A stretch of DNA of 64,000 nucleotides from Pseudorhodoferax sp. Leaf267 (lineage in GTDB: Bacteria; Pseudomonadota; Gammaproteobacteria; Burkholderiales; Burkholderiaceae_C), in NCBI RefSeq assembly GCF_001422405.1, contig NZ_LMMV01000024.1:274613-338612 (forward strand), read 5' to 3'. Below the pieces are notes generated by a model. That model was not told the origin of the DNA. It searched no databases and saw only the letters and a list, made by a program, of their open reading frames with translations. Both the position numbers and the translations under genes were made by a program. This document shows positions 24,777 to 36,584 of this stretch, piece after piece; position 1 is the stretch's first letter, and each line of letters begins with the position of its first letter.

Positions 24777-26287
24777 CAGTTGCAGCAGAAGGCGTCGGCG
24801 TCGTCTTCGACCACATCGACAAATCCTTCGGCCCCGTGCAGGTGCTGCACGGCGTGCACTTCACGCTGGCGCCCGGCCGCGTGGTGGGACTCTTGGGCGA
24901 GAACGGTGCGGGCAAGTCCACGCTCATGAAGATCCTGGCCGGCCACGAGGCGCCCACCGGTGGCGTGCTGCGCATCAACGGGCAGGAGCGGCGGTTCAAC
25001 GGCCCGCGCGACGCCGAGGCGCTGGGCATCGTGCTGATCCACCAGGAGTTCAACCTGGCGGACGACCTCACGGTGGCGCAGAACATGTTCCTGGGCCATG
25101 AGCGCCGCAAGGGCTGGTTCCTCGACGATGCCGCCATGGACCGCGAGGCCGCCGCCGCGCTCGCCGAGGTCGGCCTGGACGTGCCGCCCGCCACGCGCCT
25201 GCGCGAGCTGATCGTGGCCGAGAAGCAGCTCGTGGAAATCGCCAAGGCCATCGCGCGCAAGGCCCGGTTGCTCATCATGGACGAGCCCACGGCCACGCTG
25301 ACGGCCAGCGAGACCGAGCGGCTGTTCGCCCTCATCGCCCAGCTGCGTGCCGATGGCGTGACCATCGTCTACATCTCGCACAAGCTCGACGAAGTGGAGC
25401 GCGTGACCGACGAGGTGGTCGTGATGCGAGACGGCCGCTTCATCACGCAGCAGAGCACGCAAGGCCTCACGCGCCACGCCATGGCCAACCTCATGGTCGG
25501 CCGCGAGATCGCCGACCTCTACCCCGCGCGCGATGCCCGCCCCACCACCGGCGCGCCGTCCCTGCGCGTGCAGGGCGTCACGGTGCCTGGCTGGGCCAAC
25601 GACGTCGGGTTCGAAGTGCGGCCCGGCGAGATCCTGGGTTTCGCCGGCCTGGTGGGCGCGGGCCGCACCGAGCTGTTCGAAGGCCTGCTGGGCCTGCGCC
25701 CGGCGCAGGGCCAGGTCTTCATCGCCGAGCGTGCCGTGCCCGGCGACGGCGGCTGGCCCAACCCGCGCGCCGCGGCCGACGATGGCCTGACCTACCTCAG
25801 CGAAGACCGCAAGGGCAAGGGCCTGCACGTGCACATGGGCCTGCGCGAGAACTTGACGCTGATGGCCCTCAGCCGCTACGCCAGGCCCTGGCTCAAGCCG
25901 GCCGACGAACGCGCCGCGCTGGCCGAGGCCGTGCGCGAGTTCGGCATCCGCACCGGTTCGCTCGACGTGCCGGCCTCGGCCCTGTCCGGCGGCAACCAGC
26001 AGAAGCTGGCGCTGGCCCGCGTGCTGCACCCGGCCCCGCGCGTGGTGGTGCTGGACGAGCCCACGCGCGGCGTGGACGTGGGCGCCAAGCGCGAGATCTA
26101 CGAGCTGGTGCAGCGCCTCGCGCGCGGCGGCCTGGCGGTGATCGTGGTCTCGTCCGAACTCATGGAGCTGATCGGCCTGGCGCACCGCGTGGCCGTGATG
26201 CGCGCCGGCCGGCTCGTCGCCATGCTCGATGCCGATGGCCTCTCCGAAGAAACCTTGATCGCCCATGCCACGGGTGCCGCGGAATGA
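24773..26287 (+). CDS. Sugar ABC transporter ATP-binding protein (CUT2, two ABC domains)
   Basis: This 504-residue duplicated ATPase is of the RbsA/MglA/XylG type. The first domain has Walker A GENGAGKS near residue 45 and Walker B LLIMDEPTA. The second has a degenerate P-loop (GLVGAGRTE), the signature LSGGNQQKLALARVL and Walker B VVVLDEPTRGVDVG. Such degeneration of the second site is normal for CUT2 ATPases. It overlaps the ROK regulator and precedes the permease and receptor genes. The importer handles a monosaccharide or polyol by family precedent. Confidence 0.92.
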   Translation: MTVAAEGVGVVFDHIDKSFGPVQVLHGVHFTLAPGRVVGLLGENGAGKSTLMKILAGHEAPTGGVLRINGQERRFNGPRDAEALGIVLIHQEFNLADDLTVAQNMFLGHERRKGWFLDDAAMDREAAAALAEVGLDVPPATRLRELIVAEKQLVEIAKAIARKARLLIMDEPTATLTASETERLFALIAQLRADGVTIVYISHKLDEVERVTDEVVVMRDGRFITQQSTQGLTRHAMANLMVGREIADLYPARDARPTTGAPSLRVQGVTVPGWANDVGFEVRPGEILGFAGLVGAGRTELFEGLLGLRPAQGQVFIAERAVPGDGGWPNPRAAADDGLTYLSEDRKGKGLHVHMGLRENLTLMALSRYARPWLKPADERAALAEAVREFGIRTGSLDVPASALSGGNQQKLALARVLHPAPRVVVLDEPTRGVDVGAKREIYELVQRLARGGLAVIVVSSELMELIGLAHRVAVMRAGRLVAMLDADGLSEETLIAHATGAAE

Positions 26288-26323
26288 TGAACCCCCCAGT
26301 CTGCGCGCTGCGCGCTCCGCCAA

Positions 26324-26347
26324 CCCCCCTCCGCTGCGCGAGGGGGG
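26324..26347. repeat. GC-rich intergenic hairpin between ABC ATPase and permease genes
   Basis: CCCCCCTC (26324-26331) and GAGGGGGG (26340-26347) form an 8-bp perfect stem around an 8-base loop, inside the 171-bp gap between two genes of one operon. The flanks are rich in GCGC repeats. There is no T-tract, so it is more like a repetitive extragenic palindrome or a processing/attenuation element than a classical terminator. Confidence 0.55.
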
Positions 26348-26458
26348 CGCACCCAGCGGCCTGGCAGAGCCAGGTCCGCGGGTGCACTGGCATGGCCTGC
26401 TCCGCGGCCTTAGACGCCGTGGCTGGCGATGCGCTGTTCTACACAAAGAAGGATTTCC

Positions 26459-27484
26459 ATGTCGACCACTGAATCCCCCGCCACCACCCCGGCCTCTGCG
26501 GACAGCCGGCACGCCGCCACCGCCGCGCGCCGCAGCCGCTGGCTGCAGGGCTGGGGCCCGGTGTTGGGCCTGGTGCTGCTGTGCATCGCGGGCACGGCGC
26601 TCAACAGCGACTTCGCCACCTACGACAACGCCATGAACGTGCTCACGCGCACGGCCTTCATCGGCATCATCGCGGTGGGCATGTGCTTCGTGATCATCTC
26701 GGGCGGCATCGACCTGTCGGTGGGCTCCATGGCCGCTTTGATCGCGGGCTGCGTGATCATGTTCATCAACGCCATGGGGCCGCTGACCGGCTCGCCCATG
26801 CTGGCCGTGGTGCTGGGCGCCACGCTGGCGGTGGTGCTGGGCGCGGCCTTCGGCCTGGCGCATGGCCTGCTCATCACCAAGGGCCGTATCGAGCCCTTCA
26901 TCGTGACGCTGGGCACGCTGGGCATCTTCCGCGCCTACCTGACCTGGGCGGCCGATGGCGGCGCGATCACGCTGGACAACGACCTGTCGGACCTGTACGC
27001 GCCGGTCTACTACGCGAGCTTCATCGGTGTGCCCGTGCCGGTGTGGGTGTTCCTGCTGGTCGCCATTGTCGGCGGCGTGATCCTGAACCGCACGGCCTAC
27101 GGCCGCTACGTGCAGGCCATCGGCTCGAACGAACAGGTGGCCCGTTACGCCGCCGTGGCGGTGGACCGCGTGAAGATCCAGACCTACATGCTGCTGGGCA
27201 TCTGCGTGGGCATCGCCACGCTGCTGTACGTGCCGCGCCTGGGCTCGGCCTCGCCGACCACGGGGCTCTTGTGGGAGCTCGAGGCCATCGCCGCCGTGAT
27301 CGTGGGCGGCACCGCGCTCAAGGGCGGCGCGGGCAGCATCACCGGCACCGTGGTCGGCGCCGTGCTGCTCTCCGTCATCAGCAACATCCTGAACCTGACC
27401 AGCATCATCAGCGTCTACCTGAACGCGGCGGTGCAGGGCTTCGTGATCATCGTCGTGGCCTTTCTTCAACGTGGCCGCCGTTGA
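26459..27484 (+). CDS. Sugar ABC transporter permease (CUT2, RbsC-like)
   Basis: This 341-residue inner-membrane protein has eight to ten hydrophobic segments after a polar N-terminus of about 35 residues. RbsC-family features are present: [39 protein letters not shown] and the coupling region [24 protein letters not shown]. The ATG at 26459 follows AAAGAAGGA. A start at 26429 lacks this. It forms the channel for the importer with the upstream ATPase and downstream receptor. Confidence 0.92.
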   Translation: MSTTESPATTPASADSRHAATAARRSRWLQGWGPVLGLVLLCIAGTALNSDFATYDNAMNVLTRTAFIGIIAVGMCFVIISGGIDLSVGSMAALIAGCVIMFINAMGPLTGSPMLAVVLGATLAVVLGAAFGLAHGLLITKGRIEPFIVTLGTLGIFRAYLTWAADGGAITLDNDLSDLYAPVYYASFIGVPVPVWVFLLVAIVGGVILNRTAYGRYVQAIGSNEQVARYAAVAVDRVKIQTYMLLGICVGIATLLYVPRLGSASPTTGLLWELEAIAAVIVGGTALKGGAGSITGTVVGAVLLSVISNILNLTSIISVYLNAAVQGFVIIVVAFLQRGRR

Positions 27485-27515
27485 GTTTTTCCCAACCAAC
27501 CCAAGGAGACTTCGC

Positions 27516-28469
27516 ATGATTTCCAGACGCCTCACCCTGACGGCCATCGCCGCCGCCACCTTCGCCCTGCCCGCCCTGGCCGCCGAGAAGGTGCACCTCG
27601 GCGTGTCCATCCCGGCCGCCACCCACAGCTTCATGGGCGGCATCAACTACTGGGCCAACGAGGCCAAGAAGGAACTCGAGAAGACGCACAAGGACCTGAA
27701 GATCACGATCAAGACGGCAGCCAACGCGCCCGAGCAGGCCAACCAGCTGCAGGACCTGTCCACCGTCTCCAAGATCAATGCGCTGGTCGTCTTCCCGTTC
27801 GAATCGGCCGCGTTGACCAAGCCGGTCGCCCAGGTCAAGGCCAAGGGCGCCTACGTGACCGTGGTCGACCGCGGCCTCACGGACACCAGCGCGCAGGACG
27901 CCTATGTGGCCGGCGACAACACGGCCTTCGGCAAGATCCCGGCCGAGTACATCGTCAAGGCGCTGGGCGGCAAGGGCAACGTGGTGGCGCTGCGCGGCAT
28001 TGCGACCACGCTGGACAACGAGCGCATGGACGCCTTCAACGCGGTGCTGAAGAACCACCCCGACATCAAGCTGCTGGACGCCAAATACGCCAACTGGAAC
28101 CGCGACGACGCCTTCAAGGTCACGCAGGACTACTTGACGCGCTTCAAGCAGATCGACGCGATCTGGGCGGCGGACGACGACATGGCCGTGGGCGTGCTCA
28201 AGGCCATCGACCAGGCCAAGCGCAACGACATCAAGGTGGTGTTCGGCGGCGCGGGCGCCAAGGGCATGGTCAAGACCATCATGGACGGCAAGGACCCACG
28301 CATCGCGGCCGATGTGAGCTACTCGCCCAAATTCATCTACGACGCGATCAAGCTGACGGCCGAGGCGCGGCTCAAGGGCGAGAAGCTGCCGGCGACGACC
28401 ATCATTCCGTCGGTGCTGATCACCAAGGACAACGCCAAGGAGTTCTACCACCCGAACTCGCCGTTCTGA
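27516..28469 (+). CDS. Sugar ABC transporter substrate-binding protein (CUT2)
   Basis: This 317-residue periplasmic receptor has a signal peptide (RRLTLTAIAAATFALPALA) cleaved near residue 22. A Peripla_BP_4 fold follows, opening KVHLGVSIPAATHSFMGG, with GDNTAFGKIPAEYIVKALGG in the middle. Binding-cleft residues cannot be matched to one sugar by eye. AAGGAGA precedes the ATG at 27516. The gene is followed by a 99-bp palindromic repeat, which may stabilise its mRNA so that receptor outnumbers the enzymes downstream. Confidence 0.92.
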   Translation: MISRRLTLTAIAAATFALPALAAEKVHLGVSIPAATHSFMGGINYWANEAKKELEKTHKDLKITIKTAANAPEQANQLQDLSTVSKINALVVFPFESAALTKPVAQVKAKGAYVTVVDRGLTDTSAQDAYVAGDNTAFGKIPAEYIVKALGGKGNVVALRGIATTLDNERMDAFNAVLKNHPDIKLLDAKYANWNRDDAFKVTQDYLTRFKQIDAIWAADDDMAVGVLKAIDQAKRNDIKVVFGGAGAKGMVKTIMDGKDPRIAADVSYSPKFIYDAIKLTAEARLKGEKLPATTIIPSVLITKDNAKEFYHPNSPF

Positions 28470-28473
28470 GTCT

Positions 28474-28572
28474 CTTGCTCCCTCGCCCCCTTGGGGGAGA
28501 GGGTTGGGGTGAGGGGGGTGCCGCGGCCGCCAGCCCTCACCTCAGCCCTCTCCCAGTGGGAGAGGGAGCAAG
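28474..28572. repeat. Long palindromic intergenic repeat
   Basis: Outer arms CTTGCTCCCTC (28474-28484) and GAGGGAGCAAG (28562-28572) are perfectly complementary. Inner arms reading GAGAGGGTTGGGGTGAGGG and CCCTCACCTCAGCCCTCTC pair at 17 of 19 positions. The whole 99-bp element folds into one long stem between the receptor and isomerase genes. A shorter relative with the same CTCCCTCGCCCC/GAGGGAG core lies at 51269-51296. Confidence 0.8.
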
Positions 28573-28594
28573 CCCCGCAACACCGGACCTCCGC

Positions 28595-29650
28595 ATGAAA
28601 ACCATCCAAGGCCCCGCCATCTTCCTGGCCCAGTTCCTGGGCGATGCCGCGCCGTTCGACACGCTGGACCACCTGGGCACCTGGGCCGCGGGCCTGGGCT
28701 ACGAGGGCGTGCAGCTGCCCACGGCGCCGCACATCATCGACCTGGAAAGGGCGGCAGGCAGCCAGACCTATTGCGATGAAGTGGCCGGCACGCTCAAAGC
28801 CCACGGCCTGCAGATCACCGAGCTGTCGACGCACCTGCAGGGCCAGCTCGTCGCCGTGCACCCGGCCTACGACAGCCTGTTCGACGGCTTCGCGCCCGAG
28901 GCCGTGCGCGGCAAGCCGGCCGCGCGCACGGAGTGGGCCGTGCGCCAGATGCACCTGGCGGCCGAGGCCTCCGAGCGGCTGGGGCTGAAGGCCAGCGCCA
29001 CGTTCTCGGGCGCGCTGGCCTGGCCTTATCTCTACCCGTGGCCGCAGCGCCCGGCCGGCCTCGTCGAAGAAGCCTTCGCCGAACTGGCCAAGCGCTGGCG
29101 CCCCATCCTCGACAAGTTCGACCAGCACGGCGTGGACGCGGCCTTCGAGCTGCACCCCGGCGAAGACCTGCACGACGGCGTGACGTTCGAGCGCTTCCTG
29201 GAATCGGTGGGCAACCACCAGCGCGCCAACATCCTCTACGACCCCAGCCACTTCGTGCTGCAGCAGCTCGATTACCTGGCCTTCATCGACATTTACCACC
29301 CGCGCATCAAGGCCTTCCACGTGAAGGACGCCGAGTTCCGGCCCACAGGCCGGCAAGGCGTGTACGGCGGCTACTCGGGCTGGGTCGACCGGGCCGGGCG
29401 CTTCCGCTCGCTGGGCGACGGGCAGGTGGACTTCGGCGCGATCTTCTCCAAGATGGCCCAGTACGACTTTGAAGGCTGGGCCGTGCTCGAATGGGAATGC
29501 GCGCTCAAGCATCCCGAAGACGGCGCGCGCGAGGGCGCGGAGTTCATCCGCCGCCACATCATCCGCGTGGCCGAGCGCGCGTTCGACGACTTCGCCGGCA
29601 GCGGCGTGGACCGCGCTTCCGTGCGCCAGCTGATGGGAATCGACCGATGA
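28595..29650 (+). CDS. Sugar phosphate isomerase/epimerase-like TIM-barrel protein
   Basis: This 351-residue protein has the xylose-isomerase-like/AP-endonuclease-2 fold. The metal site can be read as Glu in AAFELHPGED, Asp and His in YDPSHF, His in KAFHVKDAEF and Glu in AVLEWECALK. Such proteins isomerise or epimerise sugars, dehydrate inosose, or act on 3-keto-glycosides. It overlaps the following Gfo/Idh/MocA gene (ATGA) and follows a CUT2 sugar receptor. The pair dehydrogenase plus TIM-barrel enzyme is typical of cyclitol or keto-sugar pathways. The precise reaction is unknown. Confidence 0.85.
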   Translation: MKTIQGPAIFLAQFLGDAAPFDTLDHLGTWAAGLGYEGVQLPTAPHIIDLERAAGSQTYCDEVAGTLKAHGLQITELSTHLQGQLVAVHPAYDSLFDGFAPEAVRGKPAARTEWAVRQMHLAAEASERLGLKASATFSGALAWPYLYPWPQRPAGLVEEAFAELAKRWRPILDKFDQHGVDAAFELHPGEDLHDGVTFERFLESVGNHQRANILYDPSHFVLQQLDYLAFIDIYHPRIKAFHVKDAEFRPTGRQGVYGGYSGWVDRAGRFRSLGDGQVDFGAIFSKMAQYDFEGWAVLEWECALKHPEDGAREGAEFIRRHIIRVAERAFDDFAGSGVDRASVRQLMGIDR

Positions 29651-30792
29651 CGCGCCGTTTGCGACTGGCCATGCTCGGCGGCGGCGAGGGCGCCTTCATC
29701 GGCGCCGTGCACCGCATCGCCGCGCGGCTGGACGACCGCTACGAACTGGTGGCCGCCGCGCTGTCGTCCAACCCGGAACGCGCCGCCACGAGCGCCGCCG
29801 CCATCAACTTACCCTTTGATCGCAGCTACGCCGACTGGCGCGAACTCATCCGCGCCGAGGCCGCCCGGCCAGATGGCGCCGAGGTCGTGGCCATCGTCAC
29901 GCCCAACCACCTGCATGCCCCCATGGCCAGCGCCGCGCTGCAGGCCGGCCTGCATGTGATCTGCGACAAGCCGCTTGCCGTGTCGCTGGCCGAGGGAGAA
30001 GAACTCGCGCGCCTGGCCAGGCAGCACGACCGCGTGTTCGCGCTGACCCATCCCTACGCTGGCTACCCCATGGTGCGCCACGCGCGGCACCTGGTGGCCA
30101 GCGGCGCACTGGGCGAGATACGCCTCGTGCAGGCCGAGTACCAGCAAGACTGGCTGACCCGCGCCGAAGAGCAGACCGGCAACAAGCAGGCCGCCTGGCG
30201 CGCCGACCCGGCCCAGGCCGGCCCGGCCGGCTGCCTGGGCGACATCGGCACGCATGCCTACCAGCTCGCCTGCTTCGTCACCGGCATGGTGCCCCGCCAG
30301 CTGGCCGCCGAGCTCACGAGCTTCGTGCCCGGCCGCGTGCTGGACGACCACGTGCAGATGATGCTGCGCTATGCCAACGGCGCACGCGGCCTGCTGTGGG
30401 CCAGCCAGGTCGCGGCCGGCTGCGAGAACGCGCTGCGCCTGCGGGTGTTCGGCACCGAGGCCTCCATCGCGTTCGACCAGGAACATCCCAACGAACTCTG
30501 GTTCACGCCGCTCGCCGGGGCCGCGCAGAAGCTCACGCGCGGCCGGGCCGGCAGCGCCGCTGCGCAGCACGCCACGCGTGTGCCGGCCGGCCATCCCGAG
30601 GGCTACCTGGAAGCCTTCGCCCAGGTCTACAGCGACGCGGCCGAGCTGATCCTGGCGCGCACAGAGGGCCGCGCGGCCGATGCGCTGGCGCTGGATGTGG
30701 CGACAGTGGAGGACGGCGTGTCCGGCCACCGCTTCATCGACGCGGTATTGAAGAGCCACGCCGCCGACGGGCGCTGGATCGACCTGGGCTGA
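29647..30792 (+). CDS. Gfo/Idh/MocA-family dehydrogenase
   Basis: This 381-residue NAD(P)-dependent sugar or cyclitol dehydrogenase has the Rossmann motif [16 protein letters not shown] at the N-terminus. The family [12 protein letters not shown] motif (with the Lys of the EKP-type site) and [10 protein letters not shown] carrying the catalytic Asp/His follow. It overlaps the preceding TIM-barrel gene by 4 bases and is the last gene of the ROK-CUT2 operon. It is expected to oxidise the imported sugar or polyol to a keto derivative used by its neighbour. Myo-inositol-like and 3-keto-glycoside routes are both plausible. Confidence 0.88.
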   Translation: MTRRLRLAMLGGGEGAFIGAVHRIAARLDDRYELVAAALSSNPERAATSAAAINLPFDRSYADWRELIRAEAARPDGAEVVAIVTPNHLHAPMASAALQAGLHVICDKPLAVSLAEGEELARLARQHDRVFALTHPYAGYPMVRHARHLVASGALGEIRLVQAEYQQDWLTRAEEQTGNKQAAWRADPAQAGPAGCLGDIGTHAYQLACFVTGMVPRQLAAELTSFVPGRVLDDHVQMMLRYANGARGLLWASQVAAGCENALRLRVFGTEASIAFDQEHPNELWFTPLAGAAQKLTRGRAGSAAAQHATRVPAGHPEGYLEAFAQVYSDAAELILARTEGRAADALALDVATVEDGVSGHRFIDAVLKSHAADGRWIDLG

Positions 30793-30877
30793 ACGCGGGT
30801 TCGCAGCCCCGGAAAAGCCCGCTAGGGCCGCTGCGCACGGCCACTACACTGCCCACGCTCTCAACGCGCGCATTGCC

Positions 30878-33448
<2,571 letters not shown>

Positions 33449-33456
33449 CGGGGCCG

Positions 33457-34050
33457 TCAGCCCGCCAGCGCGGCCTCGATCTGCGCGAAGGTCTGGGGCG
33501 TCTCGAAAGTCTCGACCGCGGTGCCCAGCTGGCGCCCGATCTGCGTGGCCGAGAACATGCCGCGGATGCGCGGCGGCTGGCCTGCTGCGTCCTGCGTGCG
33601 CACCAGCAGGTGGTGGCGCCCCGTGCGCTTGAGCGTGGCCACCATGTCGCCGACGTTCGCATGGCGCACATCGGCCAGGTCCAGCACGCCCAGCTCGGTC
33701 AGCGGATGCATGAGGTCGCCCACCGTCAGGTCGAAGACATTGCCCTTGCCCTGGTGGCGCAACTGCATCGGCCGCTCGCCCAGCGTGTCCTGCGTGCTCA
33801 CGATGCCCACCAGCATGCCGTCCTCGCCAGTCACGAACAGCAGGCGCACGCGGTGCGCGAGCATGGCTTCGTTGGCCGCGAACAGGCTGGCCTCGGGCGT
33901 GATCGTGACCGGGTGCGTCTGTTCGAAATCCGTCATCACGGCCAGCGCCGGCGATGCCTGCGTGACCATCTGCGCGGGCTCGGGCCGCGTCAGGGCGGCG
34001 CGTGAGGCGAGATGGTGGATGCTCAGTGCCTTGAAGCTCGTGCCGGTCAT
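33457..34050 (-). CDS. CBS-domain protein
   Basis: This 197-residue cytoplasmic protein consists mainly of two CBS motifs. The first spans about residues 40-95 (HPVTITPEASLFAANEAML, then LVGIVSTQDTLG). The second is around 110-175 (VGDLMHPL, then VGDMVATLKRTGRHHLLV). CBS pairs bind adenine nucleotides and act as energy sensors. No catalytic domain is fused. The ATG at 34050 is preferred. An in-frame start at 34179 would add 43 low-complexity residues. The neighbouring hybrid kinase is convergent, so no operon link exists. Confidence 0.82.
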   Translation of the reverse strand: MTGTSFKALSIHHLASRAALTRPEPAQMVTQASPALAVMTDFEQTHPVTITPEASLFAANEAMLAHRVRLLFVTGEDGMLVGIVSTQDTLGERPMQLRHQGKGNVFDLTVGDLMHPLTELGVLDLADVRHANVGDMVATLKRTGRHHLLVRTQDAAGQPPRIRGMFSATQIGRQLGTAVETFETPQTFAQIEAALAG

Positions 34051-34287
34051 GTCGGGATCCTTGGGTTGCAAGGGCGGTTTCGCGCGGTAGGTCCTGTGGG
34101 CCAGGCCCGCTCCGTGTGCCTGCGCCCGGCGCTGCGCGGCCAGTATGCGACTGGCCTGTGCGGCCGTCAAACGCTGCATGATGACGCAGGCTCGGGGTTA
34201 ATTCTGACGAGACGGGGCGCCTTCGCGCGTAGGCTCTGCCGCGGCGCACCCCTGCAAAGACGCCGACATTCCAACGGAGACAACCCC

Positions 34288-35733
34288 ATGCACATGACGC
34301 GTTCGACGTTCCTGGCCCTGGCCACCGGCCTTACCCTCGCCGCCTGCGGCGGCGGTGGCGACGACGACAACACCCCCGAGGAAACCCGGCTGCAGGACAG
34401 CCGCACCAGCTTCGTGCCGGCCAACCCGACGGCCACCACCTTCGATGCGCTGGCGGCAGCGCCGGGCGACACGGTGGACACCACCACCACCAGCCGCTGG
34501 GCCGGCGTGCTGGGTGGCGCGGCCTACCGCGTCGAGGTGCCTGCCAACTGGAACGGCAAGCTCGTGATGTACGCGCATGGCTATGCCGGCGAAGGCAACA
34601 CGCTGAGCATCACCAACCCGGCGATCCGCCGGCACCTGATCCAGAACGGCTACGCCTGGGCCGCCTCCAGCTACAGCAAGAACTTCTATGACGTGCGCGT
34701 GGGCGTGGAGGACACCAATGCGCTGGCGCTCGAGTTCAACAAGATCGCCACCGCCAACGGCCGCACTTTGGCGGCGCCCACGCGGCTGTACATCACCGGC
34801 CACTCGATGGGCGGGCACATCACGGCCGCTGCGATCGAAAAGGAGGCGCTGGAAGACGCCAACCACAAGGTGCGTTACAACGGGGCCGTGCCCATGTGCG
34901 GCGTGATGGGCGACACCGAGCTGTTCGACTACTTTGCGGGCGCACAGCTGGCAGCCCAGGTGCTGGCCGGCGTGCCGAACAATCCGTTCACGAACTGGGC
35001 GGCAATCCGGGGTCAGGTCACGACCACACTGTTCACCACCTTCCCGAGCGCGCCCACGGCGACCGGCGCCAGGTTCCTGTCCGTTGTCGAGAACCTCACC
35101 GGTGGCGACCGGCCGCTGTTCGACCTGGGGGTGGCGGTGGGCGGCTCGTTCAGCCCGGTGTGGGGCGTGTTCGGTGGTGACGGCACGGTCAACGGCATCC
35201 TGAACAAGAGCGTGATCGACACCAACCGCTTCACCTACACGATCACCGGCGACGCGGCCGGCTCGGCCGCGCTGAACGCCGCGGTGCAGAAGAAGACCGC
35301 CGACGCCGACGCGAACCGCGAGCGCCGCGACGGCCTGCGCTGGATCCCCAAGGCCAATGGCGAGATCGGCATCCCCGTCGTCACGCTGCACACGCTGGGC
35401 GACCTGTACGTGCCATTCAGCATGCAGCAGATCTACAAGCGCCGCGTGGTGGCCGAGGGCAACGACCGCTGGCTGGTGCAGCGCGCGATCCGCGGCGCCT
35501 CGCATTGCGACTTCACCGTGGCCGAGCAGGTCGAGGCCTTCGACGCGATGATCAACTGGGAGCAGAACGGCGTGAAGCCCGCGGGCGACGACGTGCTGAC
35601 CGCTGCCACCGTGGCCGCACCGACCTATGGCTGCACCTACACGCGCAACACCCTGGGGATGGACGACGGCACAACGACGCGGCAGCTGCGCGCCGTGATC
35701 GCCGCGCAGACCCCGGCCTGCCCGGTGCCTTGA
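34288..35733 (+). CDS. Alpha/beta-hydrolase lipoprotein
   Basis: This 481-residue exported hydrolase has a lipoprotein signal with lipobox LAAC (LATGLTLAACGGGGDDD), so it is lipid-anchored after a Gly/Asp linker. The nucleophile elbow GHSMGG is near residue 175. Candidate acid (LGDLYVPFS) and His (GASHCDFT) residues of the triad follow in order. The N-terminal fold reads VEVPANWNGKLVMYAHGYAG. It resembles secreted esterase/amidase lipoproteins of Burkholderiales. The substrate is unknown. A second Met at 34294 is an alternative start. It is divergent from the CBS gene over a 237-bp gap that shows no clear promoter. Confidence 0.85.
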   Translation: MHMTRSTFLALATGLTLAACGGGGDDDNTPEETRLQDSRTSFVPANPTATTFDALAAAPGDTVDTTTTSRWAGVLGGAAYRVEVPANWNGKLVMYAHGYAGEGNTLSITNPAIRRHLIQNGYAWAASSYSKNFYDVRVGVEDTNALALEFNKIATANGRTLAAPTRLYITGHSMGGHITAAAIEKEALEDANHKVRYNGAVPMCGVMGDTELFDYFAGAQLAAQVLAGVPNNPFTNWAAIRGQVTTTLFTTFPSAPTATGARFLSVVENLTGGDRPLFDLGVAVGGSFSPVWGVFGGDGTVNGILNKSVIDTNRFTYTITGDAAGSAALNAAVQKKTADADANRERRDGLRWIPKANGEIGIPVVTLHTLGDLYVPFSMQQIYKRRVVAEGNDRWLVQRAIRGASHCDFTVAEQVEAFDAMINWEQNGVKPAGDDVLTAATVAAPTYGCTYTRNTLGMDDGTTTRQLRAVIAAQTPACPVP

Positions 35734-35753
35734 TACAGGCCCTGCGAGGCCGC

Positions 35754-36149
35754 TCAGTGCGCGGCCTCGGAGATCTCGATCAGGTTCAGGTCGGGGTCGC
35801 GCACATAGACCGAGCGGATGCGCCCGGTCGCGCCGGTGCGCATCACCGGCCCTTCGATGATGGCCACCTGCTGCGCCTGCAGGTGGGCGATCACGGCGTC
35901 CAGCGGCCTGTCGGCGATGAAGCACAGGTCCAGCGCGCCCGGCACCGGCGTGTGGGCCTTGGGCTCGAACTCGCGGCCCTTCACATGCAGGTTGATCTTC
36001 TGCTGACCGAACTGGAAGGCCCGGCGCTCCACTGGCGGCGTGCCGCCGACGAAGGATTCCAGGCGCATGCCCAGCACCTCGGTGTAGAAGCGGATGCAGG
36101 CCTCTTCGTGCGCCGTGGTCAGCACCAGGTGGTCCAGGTGGTCGATCAT
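35754..36149 (-). CDS. VOC-family (glyoxalase/bleomycin resistance fold) protein
   Basis: This small 131-residue protein has the paired beta-alpha-beta-beta-beta units of the vicinal-oxygen-chelate superfamily. Metal-ligand candidates are His in DHLVLTT near the N-terminus, His in INLHVKG and Glu in NLIEISEA at the C-terminus. It begins MIDHLDHLVLTTAHEEACIR, as do many uncharacterised VOC proteins linked to virulence-type dioxygenase annotations. The 23-bp gap after arfB on the same strand allows co-transcription with it. The function is unassigned. Confidence 0.88.
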   Translation of the reverse strand: MIDHLDHLVLTTAHEEACIRFYTEVLGMRLESFVGGTPPVERRAFQFGQQKINLHVKGREFEPKAHTPVPGALDLCFIADRPLDAVIAHLQAQQVAIIEGPVMRTGATGRIRSVYVRDPDLNLIEISEAAH

Positions 36150-36172
36150 GTGCGGTCCTTGTGCAGTCTCGT

Positions 36173-36577
36173 TCAGTCGGTCACCCGGCCGCGCAAGGCC
36201 TTGGTCTCCGAGCGCTGGCTCTTGCCCTCCAGCCGGCGCTGGCGCGAGCCGTAGGTCGGCTTGGTCGGGCGGCGCGTCTTGGGCGGCTCGGCCACGCTGT
36301 TCACCAGCTCGTGCAGCCGCGTGAAGGCGTCGAGCCGGTTCATGTCCTGCGTGCGGTGCTGCTGGGCCTTGAGCACCAGCACGCCGGCCTGCGTGATGCG
36401 GCTGTCGCGCAGCGCGAGCAGCCGCTCCTTCACACCTTCTGGCAGCGAGGAAGCCGGGATGTCGAAGCGCAGGTGGATGGCGCTGGACACCTTGTTGACG
36501 TTTTGCCCGCCTGCCCCCTGCGCGCGAATGGCCGTGATCTCGACCTCGGATTCGGCGATCTCGATCGGCACGGCCAC
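36173..36577 (-). CDS. arfB: Alternative ribosome-rescue factor ArfB (peptidyl-tRNA hydrolase)
   Basis: ArfB (YaeJ) releases peptides from stalled ribosomes. The catalytic GGQ motif is present in RAQGAGGQNVNKVSSA. The long basic tail needed to enter the empty mRNA channel is present at the C-terminus (PPKTRRPTKPTYGSRQRRL through KALRGR). The GTG at 36577 gives a 134-residue protein with the normal N-terminus (VAVPIEIAESEVEI). It lies just 7 bp past the acnA stop, so the two are probably co-transcribed. The longer frame from 36610 would overlap acnA and is rejected. Confidence 0.9.
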   Translation of the reverse strand: MAVPIEIAESEVEITAIRAQGAGGQNVNKVSSAIHLRFDIPASSLPEGVKERLLALRDSRITQAGVLVLKAQQHRTQDMNRLDAFTRLHELVNSVAEPPKTRRPTKPTYGSRQRRLEGKSQRSETKALRGRVTD

Positions 36578-36584
36578 GGCGTGA

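Noticed and set aside
34051..34287. Extra N-terminal extension of the CBS protein or a small gene in the 237-bp gap before the lipoprotein
   Set aside because: The frame is open to 34179 but the added residues are low-complexity and have no ribosome-binding site. The shorter CBS start is more consistent.
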